Under the pieces are notes generated by a model. It saw only the letters and a program-made list of their open reading frames with translations, ran no database searches and was not told the origin of the DNA. Below, one piece after another: positions 34,034 through 41,094 of a stretch of 64,000 bases of DNA. Positions within the stretch are counted from its first letter, which is position 1. Each line of letters opens with the position of its first letter. Source of the DNA: an uncultured Ruminococcus sp. (GTDB lineage Bacteria; Bacillota; Clostridia; Lachnospirales; Lachnospiraceae). The position numbers and the translations under genes were made by a program. The DNA is taken from contig FMEL01000009.1 in the NCBI GenBank assembly GCA_900066355.1, positions 62,001 through 126,000 on the forward strand, given 5' to 3'.

Positions 34034-34930
34034 TTATTTTTTATGCCGGACATATTTACCGGCATTGATTCCTGCCATGCTGCCTTCATAAACCGCTTTC
34101 GATACCTGAAGCAATCCTCCGGTACAGTCTCCTGCCGCAAAAAGTCCCGGAATCGTTGTCTCCATCTCTGAATTGACTTTAATATTTCCTTTATCGGTCA
34201 GCTCAGCACCCATCTGACGTGCGATTTCCGCACTGCCGGCTGTTCCGAGCGCTACAAAAATACCGTCCGCCGGATAAAAGGACGCTTCTGCTGCTCCGTC
34301 TTCCTGTGCATGGATATCATTTTCCATTCGAAGGCCTGAAACAAGATCTTCCCCCTCGATTGCCTGAATCTTCATGGTATTGACTGCGATCGGATGTTCT
34401 CTGGAAAACTCCGGTTCCTTTCCATCTGTATAAATGGTTACAGAAGGGGTTACATTTCGAAGTTCTTCTGCTTCATGAAGGGCAAAATCACTGTTTCCGA
34501 GAACTGCCACTTCACGGTTTCTGTAAAAGAACGCATCACAGACTGCGCAATAGCTGACACCTTTTCCCTCAAACTCACGTATTCCGGGAATCGATGGTGC
34601 AGCCCGTCTGCTTCCTGTTGCAAGGATCACACTGACTGTATCAAAATCTCCTGCCGTTGTCTGTACTGTAAATGTGTCAAAACCTTTGATTCCAAGCACC
34701 TGTGCTTCAATGATCCGCACGCCCAGAGCCTTTGCCTGTACAAGTCCACGCTCATAAAGCTCTTCACCGGATATCGGTTCTTCCAGTCCATAATAGTTTT
34801 CGATTTTTTCTGCTTTTGCCAGTGCTCCGATTCCATTGTTGATCACTATTGGATTCAGATTACTTCTGGCAGTATATAACGCTGCGGAAATCCCCGCCGG
34901 GCCCGCACCGATGATGATTACATCTTCCAT
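34034..34930 (-). CDS. trxB: Thioredoxin reductase-like flavoprotein, possibly ferredoxin-type
   Basis: The 298-residue protein has the FAD motif DVIIIGAGPAGISAALYTAR, redox pair CAVC at 128-131 (SYCAVCDAFFYRNREVA), and the C-terminal FAD motif GLFAAGDCTGGLLQVSKAVY. The NADPH-binding motifs are degenerate: AVLGNSDFALHEAEEL replaces GGGNSAxEEA, and no HRRxxxR follows (TIYTDGKEPEFSREHP). This matches the ferredoxin-dependent flavin thioredoxin reductases described in clostridia better than NADPH enzymes. It stands upstream of trxA. Electron donor is inferred from the missing motifs. Confidence 0.85.
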   Translation of the reverse strand: MEDVIIIGAGPAGISAALYTARSNLNPIVINNGIGALAKAEKIENYYGLEEPISGEELYERGLVQAKALGVRIIEAQVLGIKGFDTFTVQTTAGDFDTVSVILATGSRRAAPSIPGIREFEGKGVSYCAVCDAFFYRNREVAVLGNSDFALHEAEELRNVTPSVTIYTDGKEPEFSREHPIAVNTMKIQAIEGEDLVSGLRMENDIHAQEDGAAEASFYPADGIFVALGTAGSAEIARQMGAELTDKGNIKVNSEMETTIPGLFAAGDCTGGLLQVSKAVYEGSMAGINAGKYVRHKK

Positions 34931-35198
34931 CTTATCACCTGCGTTTCTGATTTATATTTCATTGCTTTATAATATACACTATTTTGTAAAAAATTTCAGC
35001 ATTTATTCCTGTTTCTGCTCTTTTATTATACGAGAGATTTCTGATTATCTCAATAGAATTTGTCTTATTTAACTTTTTAAAAACATGTTTTTTTCATTTT
35101 TCTTAATTTTTTCACTGGTTTTTCTGTAATTTCTGTTACATTTGTGATATATTTTTATTGTATTATGCCTGATTCTGAATAAGGAGTATTACTACATT

Positions 35199-36383
35199 AT
35201 GAGAAGTTTTGAATATTACACACCGACTAAGGTGATTTTTGGAAAAGATACACATTTAAAAATAGGAGAAATCCTGAAAGATTATAACTGTCACAAAATA
35301 CTGATCCATTACGGCGGCAAAAGTGCTGTAAAATCCGGTCTGATCGATGATATCAAAAAATGTCTCACAGATGCCGGATTTGATTTTGTTACTCTGGGCG
35401 GAGTTGTTCCAAATCCACGTCTTTCCAAAGTACGGGAAGGTATTTTGCTTTGCCGGAAGGAAAACATAGATTTTATCCTCGCTGTCGGTGGCGGAAGTGT
35501 TATTGATTCTGCAAAAGCAATCGGCTATGGTGTCGCAAACCCATGGACAGATGTCTGGAACTTTTTCTTAAAGACCGAAATTCCGACTGCCTGCATTCCA
35601 ATCGGTGCGATTCCTACAATTGCTGCCTCCGGAAGTGAAATGAGCGGTTCCTGTGTCATCACAAATGAAGACGGATGGCTGAAACGCGGAAGCACCCGCA
35701 GCGACCTCTGTCGTCCGAAATTTACACTGATGAACCCACGTCTTACTTATACATTACCGGAATATCAGACAGAAAGCGGCTGTGTGGACATTCTCATGCA
35801 TACAATGGAACGCTATTTTGTCAATATCGAAACCATGGAGATCACTGACAGCATCAGCGAATCTCTGATGCAGACTGTCATCTATAATGCACGTATCCTG
35901 CTGAATGAGCCTGGTAACTATAATGCAAGAGCCGAAATCATGTGGGCAGGAAGTCTTTCTCACAATGGACTGACCGGATGTGGTACCGGCGGCGGTGACT
36001 GGGCCTGTCATCAGCTGGAACACGAACTTGGCGGTATGTTTGATGTAACACACGGTGCCGGACTTTCCGCAATCTGGGGAAGCTGGGCACGTTATGTATA
36101 TGATGCCAACCCGGAACGTTTTGCACAGTTTGCAACCAACATTTTTGATATTCCCTGCTTTGCAGATTACGAAAGCACCGCACTTGCCGGAATTGAAGCC
36201 ATGGAAGATTTCTTCCGTTCCATTCACATGCCGACAAATCTTCGTGAACTTGGTCTGGATCTCACAGATGAGCAGATTCATGAGCTGGCTTTCAAATGCA
36301 GCTTCGAAGATACCCGTACAATCGGTGTATTCAAACAGCTTAACATGAAAGATATGGAAAAAATCTATATGATGGCACGATAA
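35199..36383 (+). CDS. Iron-containing alcohol dehydrogenase (BdhA/YqhD-like)
   Basis: The 394-residue protein is a group III Fe-ADH: FGKDTHLKIGEIL, nucleotide-binding LAVGGGSVIDSAKAIGYG (about 98-115), PTIAASGSEMSGSCVI, metal ligands in ESGCVDILMHTMERYF, and GDWACHQLEHELGGMFDVTH. Length and motifs match NAD(P)H-dependent butanol/aldehyde reductases that dispose of reducing equivalents in fermentation. It has its own upstream region (34931-35198, AT-rich, no gene; shared with divergent trxB) and an intrinsic terminator. AAGGAG lies 12 nt from ATG, a rather long spacing. Confidence 0.92.
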   Translation: MRSFEYYTPTKVIFGKDTHLKIGEILKDYNCHKILIHYGGKSAVKSGLIDDIKKCLTDAGFDFVTLGGVVPNPRLSKVREGILLCRKENIDFILAVGGGSVIDSAKAIGYGVANPWTDVWNFFLKTEIPTACIPIGAIPTIAASGSEMSGSCVITNEDGWLKRGSTRSDLCRPKFTLMNPRLTYTLPEYQTESGCVDILMHTMERYFVNIETMEITDSISESLMQTVIYNARILLNEPGNYNARAEIMWAGSLSHNGLTGCGTGGGDWACHQLEHELGGMFDVTHGAGLSAIWGSWARYVYDANPERFAQFATNIFDIPCFADYESTALAGIEAMEDFFRSIHMPTNLRELGLDLTDEQIHELAFKCSFEDTRTIGVFKQLNMKDMEKIYMMAR

Positions 36384-36409
36384 AAGAACATTTCAGGAAA
36401 CAAATTTTA

Positions 36410-36442
36410 AGGCAGGAGCTCATCTTCGAGTTCCTGCCTTTC
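36410..36442. terminator. Intrinsic terminator after the alcohol dehydrogenase
   Basis: GGCAGGAGCTC (36411-36421) pairs with GAGTTCCTGCC (36428-36438) with one mismatch, followed by TTTCTC. The converging cell-wall gene ends 36 nt further and may share it. Confidence 0.75.
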
Positions 36443-36477
36443 TCTGTGATAAACACTTTTCTGTAAAATGTTTCTCC

Positions 36478-37548
36478 TTATTTCAAAAGATAAACTTCCG
36501 TATCATAAGTACCTTTTGCTTCTCCTTCTGCGTGAGTGGCAACATAAATATCAATGCGTTTGTTCTTAATTGCGCCACCACAGTCTTCTGCCACATATAC
36601 CTGCCCGTTGATTACAACTTTACTTCCGTAAGGAATAACAGAGGGATCCACTGCAATCGTATGGTTCGTCGTTGCTGTCACACCGGTTGATGTAATACCG
36701 TTTGCATACGGTCCGCAACAGATGCTGCATGGGCAATAATGGGTGATTTTAAAAACCCCCAGATCCACAAGATTTGCATCAGAAGACGCTGCTACCGGCG
36801 TGCCAACCTGAACTCCATTCTCTTCTGTGACTTTCTGCTCATCTTCTTCCAGTGCATCGGCAAATACGCCCTTGCCCGTACTTTCATGAAGTGTTCCTGC
36901 ATCTTTATCCTTATCAATCGTATCTTCTTCTGTCTCAGCGGTCTCCGGAAGATTCAGACAGCTTGTAGGAATATATCCCACCGCATCTGTCCCGTCTGCA
37001 TTCTGATATTCAATCTTGCTCCAGACCTTATTTACCGTTCCCGTCTGTTTTACCTGATCAAGTTCAAGAACTTCTCCGATTTCCTCTCCATCTTTCCTTC
37101 CGGGATAGTCCAGCACTGTGGCATCACTCTTGACCTCCACTTCTTCATTTGCCGGTTCAATCTGGTCGGTATCGCTCAACATCTGATTCTGAATGTAGCC
37201 AATTATCTGATTTCCGTCCACCTCACAGGAAACTTTACTCCATCCATTGTCACAGACCGCACTGCGGCTGAGTTCGTCTCCCAGTGAGACATCAGCAAGT
37301 TTCTCTGTATCTTCACCCGGTTTTGAATAAATCCCGGCATCCTTTGCTGTCACATATAAAGTATCCTGAACGGCAGCAACCGTCACCGCATTGCCGTCGC
37401 CATCTTCTGTCTGAAATGTCTGTATTGTTTTGTTATCTTCTTTATCTGCTTTCGTCACTGCCTGATAATCCTGTACCGCACCATAAACTGATGCTGTCTG
37501 ACAGATCAGGACAGTCCCAACTAAAATCGCACATGCTTTTTTCTTCAC
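36478..37548 (-). CDS. Secreted SH3-like/3D-domain protein (putative cell-wall lytic enzyme)
   Basis: I place the start at GTG 37548, behind GAGGTG with 6 nt spacing; GTG 37557 is the alternative. The product of about 356 residues has a signal peptide ending SVYGAV. Two bacterial SH3-like repeats follow (about 60-120 and 135-205, each with a GYI strand motif), then an acidic linker. The C-terminal 3D domain has TSTGVTATTNHTIAVDPSVI, VYVAEDCGGAIKNKRIDIYV and TGG-like DCGGA with catalytic-type Asp residues. A CPCSICCG cluster precedes it. 3D-domain proteins are MltA-like murein hydrolases or Rpf-like resuscitation factors. A divergent lysozyme-like gene supports a wall role. Confidence 0.82.
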   Translation of the reverse strand: MKKKACAILVGTVLICQTASVYGAVQDYQAVTKADKEDNKTIQTFQTEDGDGNAVTVAAVQDTLYVTAKDAGIYSKPGEDTEKLADVSLGDELSRSAVCDNGWSKVSCEVDGNQIIGYIQNQMLSDTDQIEPANEEVEVKSDATVLDYPGRKDGEEIGEVLELDQVKQTGTVNKVWSKIEYQNADGTDAVGYIPTSCLNLPETAETEEDTIDKDKDAGTLHESTGKGVFADALEEDEQKVTEENGVQVGTPVAASSDANLVDLGVFKITHYCPCSICCGPYANGITSTGVTATTNHTIAVDPSVIPYGSKVVINGQVYVAEDCGGAIKNKRIDIYVATHAEGEAKGTYDTEVYLLK

Positions 37549-37682
37549 ATGTTTCACCTCGTTTCCATAGACTTGCTTTCCCTGCCTCTTATACTCGGGC
37601 TTATTTTAGCACAAGAAATCCGTCATTTCAAATTTACACAGTTTTTTCACGAAATTTTAAGAAAATCCTTAGAATTCTTTTC

Positions 37683-37711
37683 TTTTCAAATGACCAACAG
37701 TAAGCTACAAT
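37683..37711 (+). promoter_or_regulatory. Promoter candidate giving a leaderless start
   Basis: TTTTCA (37683-37688) and TACAAT (37706-37711) are spaced by 17 nt. A start site seven nucleotides past the -10 would fall on the ATG at 37718. No Shine-Dalgarno is visible before that ATG. Matches to consensus are partial. Confidence 0.35.
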
Positions 37712-37717
37712 AGAAAT

Positions 37718-38389
37718 ATGAAAACACAAAAGCAAAACACAAACCTTACGAAAAAACAACGGCTTAAGAACCGAAAAAAACAGGTACGGATCCAGAAACT
37801 GATTCTGGCATCTGTATGTATCCTTCTTCTTGGCATTGCAGTTCTCCGTCCTGTTTATAACCATAAACAAAAAAACTATACGATCAACTCCACCTGTGAG
37901 GGCTACCGCAGCAAAGTTGAAACAGAAGCTGCGAATTATGATATGTCAGATTATGTTGATCTGATTCTTGCACTCATGATGCAGGAAAGTTCCGGACAGG
38001 GTACAGATGTTATGCAGTCTTCGGAAGGTGCCTACAACACCAAATACCCACAGTCGCCTAATGGAATCACCGATATAGACTACTCCATTTCCTGCGGCAT
38101 TCAGGAGCTGAAATATGCCCTTAATAAAGCCGGGGTCACAGGTCCTGATGATCTGGATCATATCCGACTTGCACTTCAGGGGTACAATTTCGGTGCAGAT
38201 GTATACTTCAATTATCTCGAAAAAAACGGAATCACCTCCTGGTCTGTCGAAAGTTCCGAAGCTTTCGCCAAAATCGCCAGCGGCGAGACTGCACGTTCCG
38301 AAGAAAATCCACTGTATACCACCGCCGGACCGTGGGACTACGGAGACCAACATTATCCCGAACACGTATTACGCTATTATCATATTTAG
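37718..38389 (+). CDS. Membrane-anchored lysozyme-like (CwlT-type) muramidase
   Basis: The 223-residue protein has a very basic N-terminus (1-26), one membrane anchor (about 27-46) and an extracellular lysozyme-like domain (about 58-222). The domain shows DLILALMMQESSGQGTDVMQ with catalytic Glu 90, YSISCGIQELKYAL, LALQGYNFGADVYFNYL and the C-terminal DYGDQHYPEHVLRYY. This is the signature of the N-terminal muramidase domain of CwlT and related transglycosylase-like enzymes. It stands alone and divergent from the 3D-domain gene. It lacks an evident ribosome binding site, and no in-frame start further down precedes the membrane anchor. Confidence 0.85.
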   Translation: MKTQKQNTNLTKKQRLKNRKKQVRIQKLILASVCILLLGIAVLRPVYNHKQKNYTINSTCEGYRSKVETEAANYDMSDYVDLILALMMQESSGQGTDVMQSSEGAYNTKYPQSPNGITDIDYSISCGIQELKYALNKAGVTGPDDLDHIRLALQGYNFGADVYFNYLEKNGITSWSVESSEAFAKIASGETARSEENPLYTTAGPWDYGDQHYPEHVLRYYHI

Positions 38390-38449
38390 TCCCTTTTTCA
38401 TGCCAGAATTATATTTTTATAAATTTTTCAAATTTTTTCAAAAAAACAT

Positions 38450-38478
38450 TTGACAAGTACAATTATATCTGGTATTAT
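38450..38478 (+). promoter_or_regulatory. Strong promoter of tRNA-Gly
   Basis: TTGACA (38450-38455) and TATTAT (38473-38478) are spaced by exactly 17 nt, 40 nt before the tRNA. Confidence 0.85.
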
Positions 38479-38517
38479 ATGTCTTGTCGATGAGGGACAT
38501 GCCTCAGCAAGACACAT

Positions 38518-38590
38518 GCGATAGTGGCGTAGTTGGTAACGCGCGACCTTGCCAAGGTCGAGACCGCGGGTTCGAGCCCCGTCTATCGCT
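38518..38590 (+). tRNA. tRNA-Gly (anticodon GCC)
   Basis: Acceptor strands GCGATAG and CTATCGC pair perfectly with discriminator T. The anticodon arm reads CGACC-TTGCCAA-GGTCG with anticodon GCC. The T arm CGGG-TTCGAGC-CCCG is canonical and the D loop carries TTGGT. CCA is not encoded. It has its own consensus promoter and terminator, so it is a single-gene unit. Confidence 0.97.
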
Positions 38591-38601
38591 CTTTTTATTT
38601 C

Positions 38602-38630
38602 AAGACCAGAATGAATTTTCTGGTCTTTTT
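38602..38630 (+). terminator. Intrinsic terminator after tRNA-Gly
   Basis: AAGACCAGAA (38602-38611) and TTCTGGTCTT (38618-38627) form a perfect 10-bp stem followed by TTT. Confidence 0.88.
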
Positions 38631-38760
38631 ATTATCTAAAAATCCCTCTATTTCTTTACTGCTCTACTTTTCATCAGACAATCTTCTATATATTTAACTT
38701 TATATTATCTTCTCCAGTATCTTCTGGCAGCTTTACTCACCTACCCCACTCCTATATGCA

Positions 38761-38973
38761 GACCACCCGGTCATTTATGTATCTCGTTGAAAACCTCTGC
38801 AGAAAGTTCCAGATTTCTTAGTTGTATCCAGCCTGTGTTATTCCCCCAACAATACACTGTCCGAACCTGTGAGTTTGTATTGTTGGGGGAATGCCCTTAA
38901 CAGGATTGATACATCTTAGAAATCTGCACTTTCGAAGCCGTTTTCATACAGATACATAAATGACCGGGTGGTC
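38761..38973. repeat. 213-bp long palindrome, MITE-like
   Basis: Ends GACCACCCGGTCATTTATGT at 38761 and its exact complement up to 38973 form perfect 24-bp terminal inverted repeats (38761-38784 and 38950-38973). The inner arms are also complementary with a few mismatches, including AGATTTCT (38811-38818) and perfect ATTCCCCCAACAATAC (38840-38855) with GTATTGTTGGGGGAAT (38877-38892). Only about 20 nt in the centre are unpaired. No ORF is inside. It fits a non-autonomous transposon or a large RNA hairpin. The preceding 38640-38760 shows nothing recognisable. Confidence 0.85.
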
Positions 38974-38993
38974 GTAATATAAATATTTTTTCT

Positions 38994-40178
38994 TTAATGA
39001 TGGAACAGTCGGATTCCCGTAAACGCCATCGCCATTCCATATTTATTACAGGTCGCGATTACATCGTCATCTCTCACGGATCCACCCGGCTGTGCAATAA
39101 AGTCCACACCACTCTTATGTGCTCTTTCGATATTATCACTGAATGGGAAGAACGCATCAGAACCAAGTGTTACACCTTTTAACTGATCCAGCCATGCACG
39201 TTTTTCTTCTCTTGTAAATACTTCTGGTTTTTCAGTAAATCTTCTCTCCCATTCTCCGTCAGCAAGCACATCCATGTATTCCTCGCCAATGTAAACATCG
39301 ATCGCATTGTCTCTTTCTGCTCTGCTGATGCCATTCTTAAATGGAAGGTTCAACACCTTCGGACTCTGACGGAGGAACCAGTTATCAGCTTTCTGTCCCG
39401 CAAGTCTGGTACAATGTACACGTGACTGCTGGCCGGCTCCGACGCCGATTGCCTGGCCGTCTTTTACAAAGCATACGGAGTTGGACTGTGTATATTTCAG
39501 AATGATCAGAGAAATTTTAAGATCACGTTTTGCCTCTTCTGTAAGAGTTTTGTTTTCGGTTACGATGTTTGAGATCAGTTCATCATCGATTGCAAGTTCC
39601 TGACGTCCCTGCTCAAAAGTCACACCAAATACCTGTTTGTGTTCCAGCGGCGCCGGTACATAGTCAGGGTTGATCTCGATCACATTGTAATTTCCTTTTT
39701 TCTTCTGTTTCAGAATTGCCAGTGCTTCTTCTGTATATCCCGGTGCGATTACACCATCAGAAACTTCTCTCTTGATCAGCATTGCTGTATCCTTATCACA
39801 GACATCCGAAAGCGAAATGAAATCACCGAAAGAGGACATTCTATCCGCACCTCTTGCTCTTGCATATGCACATGCAAGCGGAGAAAACTCTTTCCAGTTC
39901 ATATCATCTACCCAGTAGATCTTTGCAAGTGTCTCTGTAAGCGGAAGTCCTACAGAAGCACCAGCCGGAGAAACATGTTTGAAAGAAGTAGCCGCCGGAA
40001 GTCCTGTGGCTTTTTTAAGATCACGTACAAGCTGCCAGCCGTTAAATGCATCAAGAAAATTAATATATCCCGGTTTTCCGGACAAAACTTTGATCGGAAG
40101 ATCTTTTCCCTCTTCCATGTAGATTCTGGAAGGTTTCTGATTCGGGTTGCATCCGTATTTTAACTGTAATTCATTCAT
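38994..40178 (-). CDS. purH: AICAR formyltransferase, stand-alone
   Basis: The 394-residue protein is the formyltransferase half of PurH: catalytic Lys-His in ATSFKHVSPAGASVG (about 66-70), LACAYARARGADRMSSFGDF, KYTQSNSVCFVKDGQAIGVG, AGQQSRVHCTRLAGQKAD and DAFFPFSDNIERAHKSGVDF. It converts AICAR and 10-formyl-THF to FAICAR. The IMP cyclohydrolase domain normally fused at the N-terminus is absent and replaced by the separate upstream gene. It lies 16 nt downstream of that gene, under the same ZTP riboswitch. Confidence 0.93.
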   Translation of the reverse strand: MNELQLKYGCNPNQKPSRIYMEEGKDLPIKVLSGKPGYINFLDAFNGWQLVRDLKKATGLPAATSFKHVSPAGASVGLPLTETLAKIYWVDDMNWKEFSPLACAYARARGADRMSSFGDFISLSDVCDKDTAMLIKREVSDGVIAPGYTEEALAILKQKKKGNYNVIEINPDYVPAPLEHKQVFGVTFEQGRQELAIDDELISNIVTENKTLTEEAKRDLKISLIILKYTQSNSVCFVKDGQAIGVGAGQQSRVHCTRLAGQKADNWFLRQSPKVLNLPFKNGISRAERDNAIDVYIGEEYMDVLADGEWERRFTEKPEVFTREEKRAWLDQLKGVTLGSDAFFPFSDNIERAHKSGVDFIAQPGGSVRDDDVIATCNKYGMAMAFTGIRLFHH

Positions 40179-40194
40179 CTTCGTCTGTTCCTCC

Positions 40195-40908
40195 TTAGTG
40201 GTTTTTGTTTACGATCTTTGTTGTATAAGTACCTGTTGCAATATCAATATAACGTACAAACAGAGAAACTTTGTTATCTTCATTCAGGCTGTTCCAGAGC
40301 AGTTCTGTAAATGCCTCTATATCATCTGGAATATCAACCAGTTTCGGTTCTCCTTCAAAGCTCGGAAGCGGATTTCCGTCACATTTGTATGTATGAATGA
40401 AACGACCTTCGCCGGCAACTGCTTTTTCATAAGCGTATGTATAACGGAGACAGGAATCCGGATTTCCATTATCACTTTTCAGAATGGACATCGCATAGCT
40501 GTAATTTCCATTCTCAATGTGCATCACACCGGAAATTCGAGGTGTATAATTCGGTCCATCCGGTTCAAATTCACGAGATCTTAAGGACTGCTCAAAAGTA
40601 AGCTGTTTGTCCAGCCCTTCATAAATTGTATCGGTCTGATCACCATTTGTCACGATGGTTTTGTTTCCAAGGACACGCACCGGTGCATAAATGATCAGGC
40701 TCGGATCTGTCAGCTTAGAAGGATCAAATGCCTGTGTACGGATACCCTCTCCTTCTGTGACAAATACACGGTTTCTGCTGTTTTCGCTTCGTCCCATAAT
40801 AAAATAAGCAGTTACTGCTTTTGTTCCGTCTGCGGAACGTCCGATGATAATTCCGCGTCCCGGATAAGAATTGCTTTTCAGTTCATTTTCCAGTGAGATT
40901 TTTTCCAT
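40195..40908 (-). CDS. purO: IMP cyclohydrolase, PurO (archaeal-type) fold
   Basis: ATG 40908 lies 7 nt after AAGGAG; the ATG two codons upstream is too close to it. The 237-residue product has the IMP_cyclohyd (PurO) pattern: SYPGRGIIIGRSADGTKAV, AYFIMGRSENSRNRVF, VTNGDQTDTIYEGL, FEPDGPNYTPRISGVM and CLRYTYAYEKAVAGEGRFIH. It closes the purine ring of FAICAR to form IMP. It replaces the N-terminal domain of bifunctional PurH, and the formyltransferase gene follows. This is the last step of de novo purine synthesis and is preceded by a ZTP riboswitch. Confidence 0.88.
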   Translation of the reverse strand: MEKISLENELKSNSYPGRGIIIGRSADGTKAVTAYFIMGRSENSRNRVFVTEGEGIRTQAFDPSKLTDPSLIIYAPVRVLGNKTIVTNGDQTDTIYEGLDKQLTFEQSLRSREFEPDGPNYTPRISGVMHIENGNYSYAMSILKSDNGNPDSCLRYTYAYEKAVAGEGRFIHTYKCDGNPLPSFEGEPKLVDIPDDIEAFTELLWNSLNEDNKVSLFVRYIDIATGTYTTKIVNKNH

Positions 40909-40939
40909 GATCATTCTCCTTTAGTGTAATAAAGTAAAT

Positions 40940-40981
40940 CGACCGCCTGGTCAGTCTGTCATCAGGCTGCCCAGGCGGTCG
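40940..40981 (-). terminator. ZTP riboswitch expression platform (terminator hairpin)
   Basis: CGACCGCCUGG (40981-40971) pairs perfectly over 11 bp with CCAGGCGGUCG (40950-40940), followed by AUUUACUUUAUU. The 5' arm is the conserved 3' block of the aptamer, so aptamer folding and terminator are exclusive. Confidence 0.85.
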
Positions 40982-41041
40982 GCACATTCACTTACTGCAC
41001 TCCCTGTAGTTTATCCTACTTCCGCCAGTCATGCAGTCGTT
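40969..41041 (-). ncRNA. ZTP (pfl) riboswitch aptamer
   Basis: On the minus strand the order is ACUGCA, UGACUGGCGGA, GUAGGAUAAACUAC hairpin, AGGGA, UGCAGU, a short linker and CCGCCUGGGCAG. ACUGCA (41037-41032) pairs with UGCAGU (40998-40993) to form P1. UGACUGGCGGA and CCGCCUGGGC are the invariant blocks of the pfl motif, which binds ZTP/ZMP (AICAR monophosphate), a sign of folate shortage. It precedes the genes that use AICAR. Confidence 0.92.
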
Positions 41042-41047
41042 GTCTTC

Positions 41048-41076
41048 ATAATATACTAATTTATTCAGTTTAGCAA
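41048..41076 (-). promoter_or_regulatory. Promoter of the ZTP riboswitch operon
   Basis: TTGCTA (41076-41071) and TATTAT (41053-41048) are spaced by 17 nt on the minus strand, placing the transcript start at about 41041, just before the aptamer. Confidence 0.75.
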
Positions 41077-41094
41077 GAACAAAAATTGAAACAA

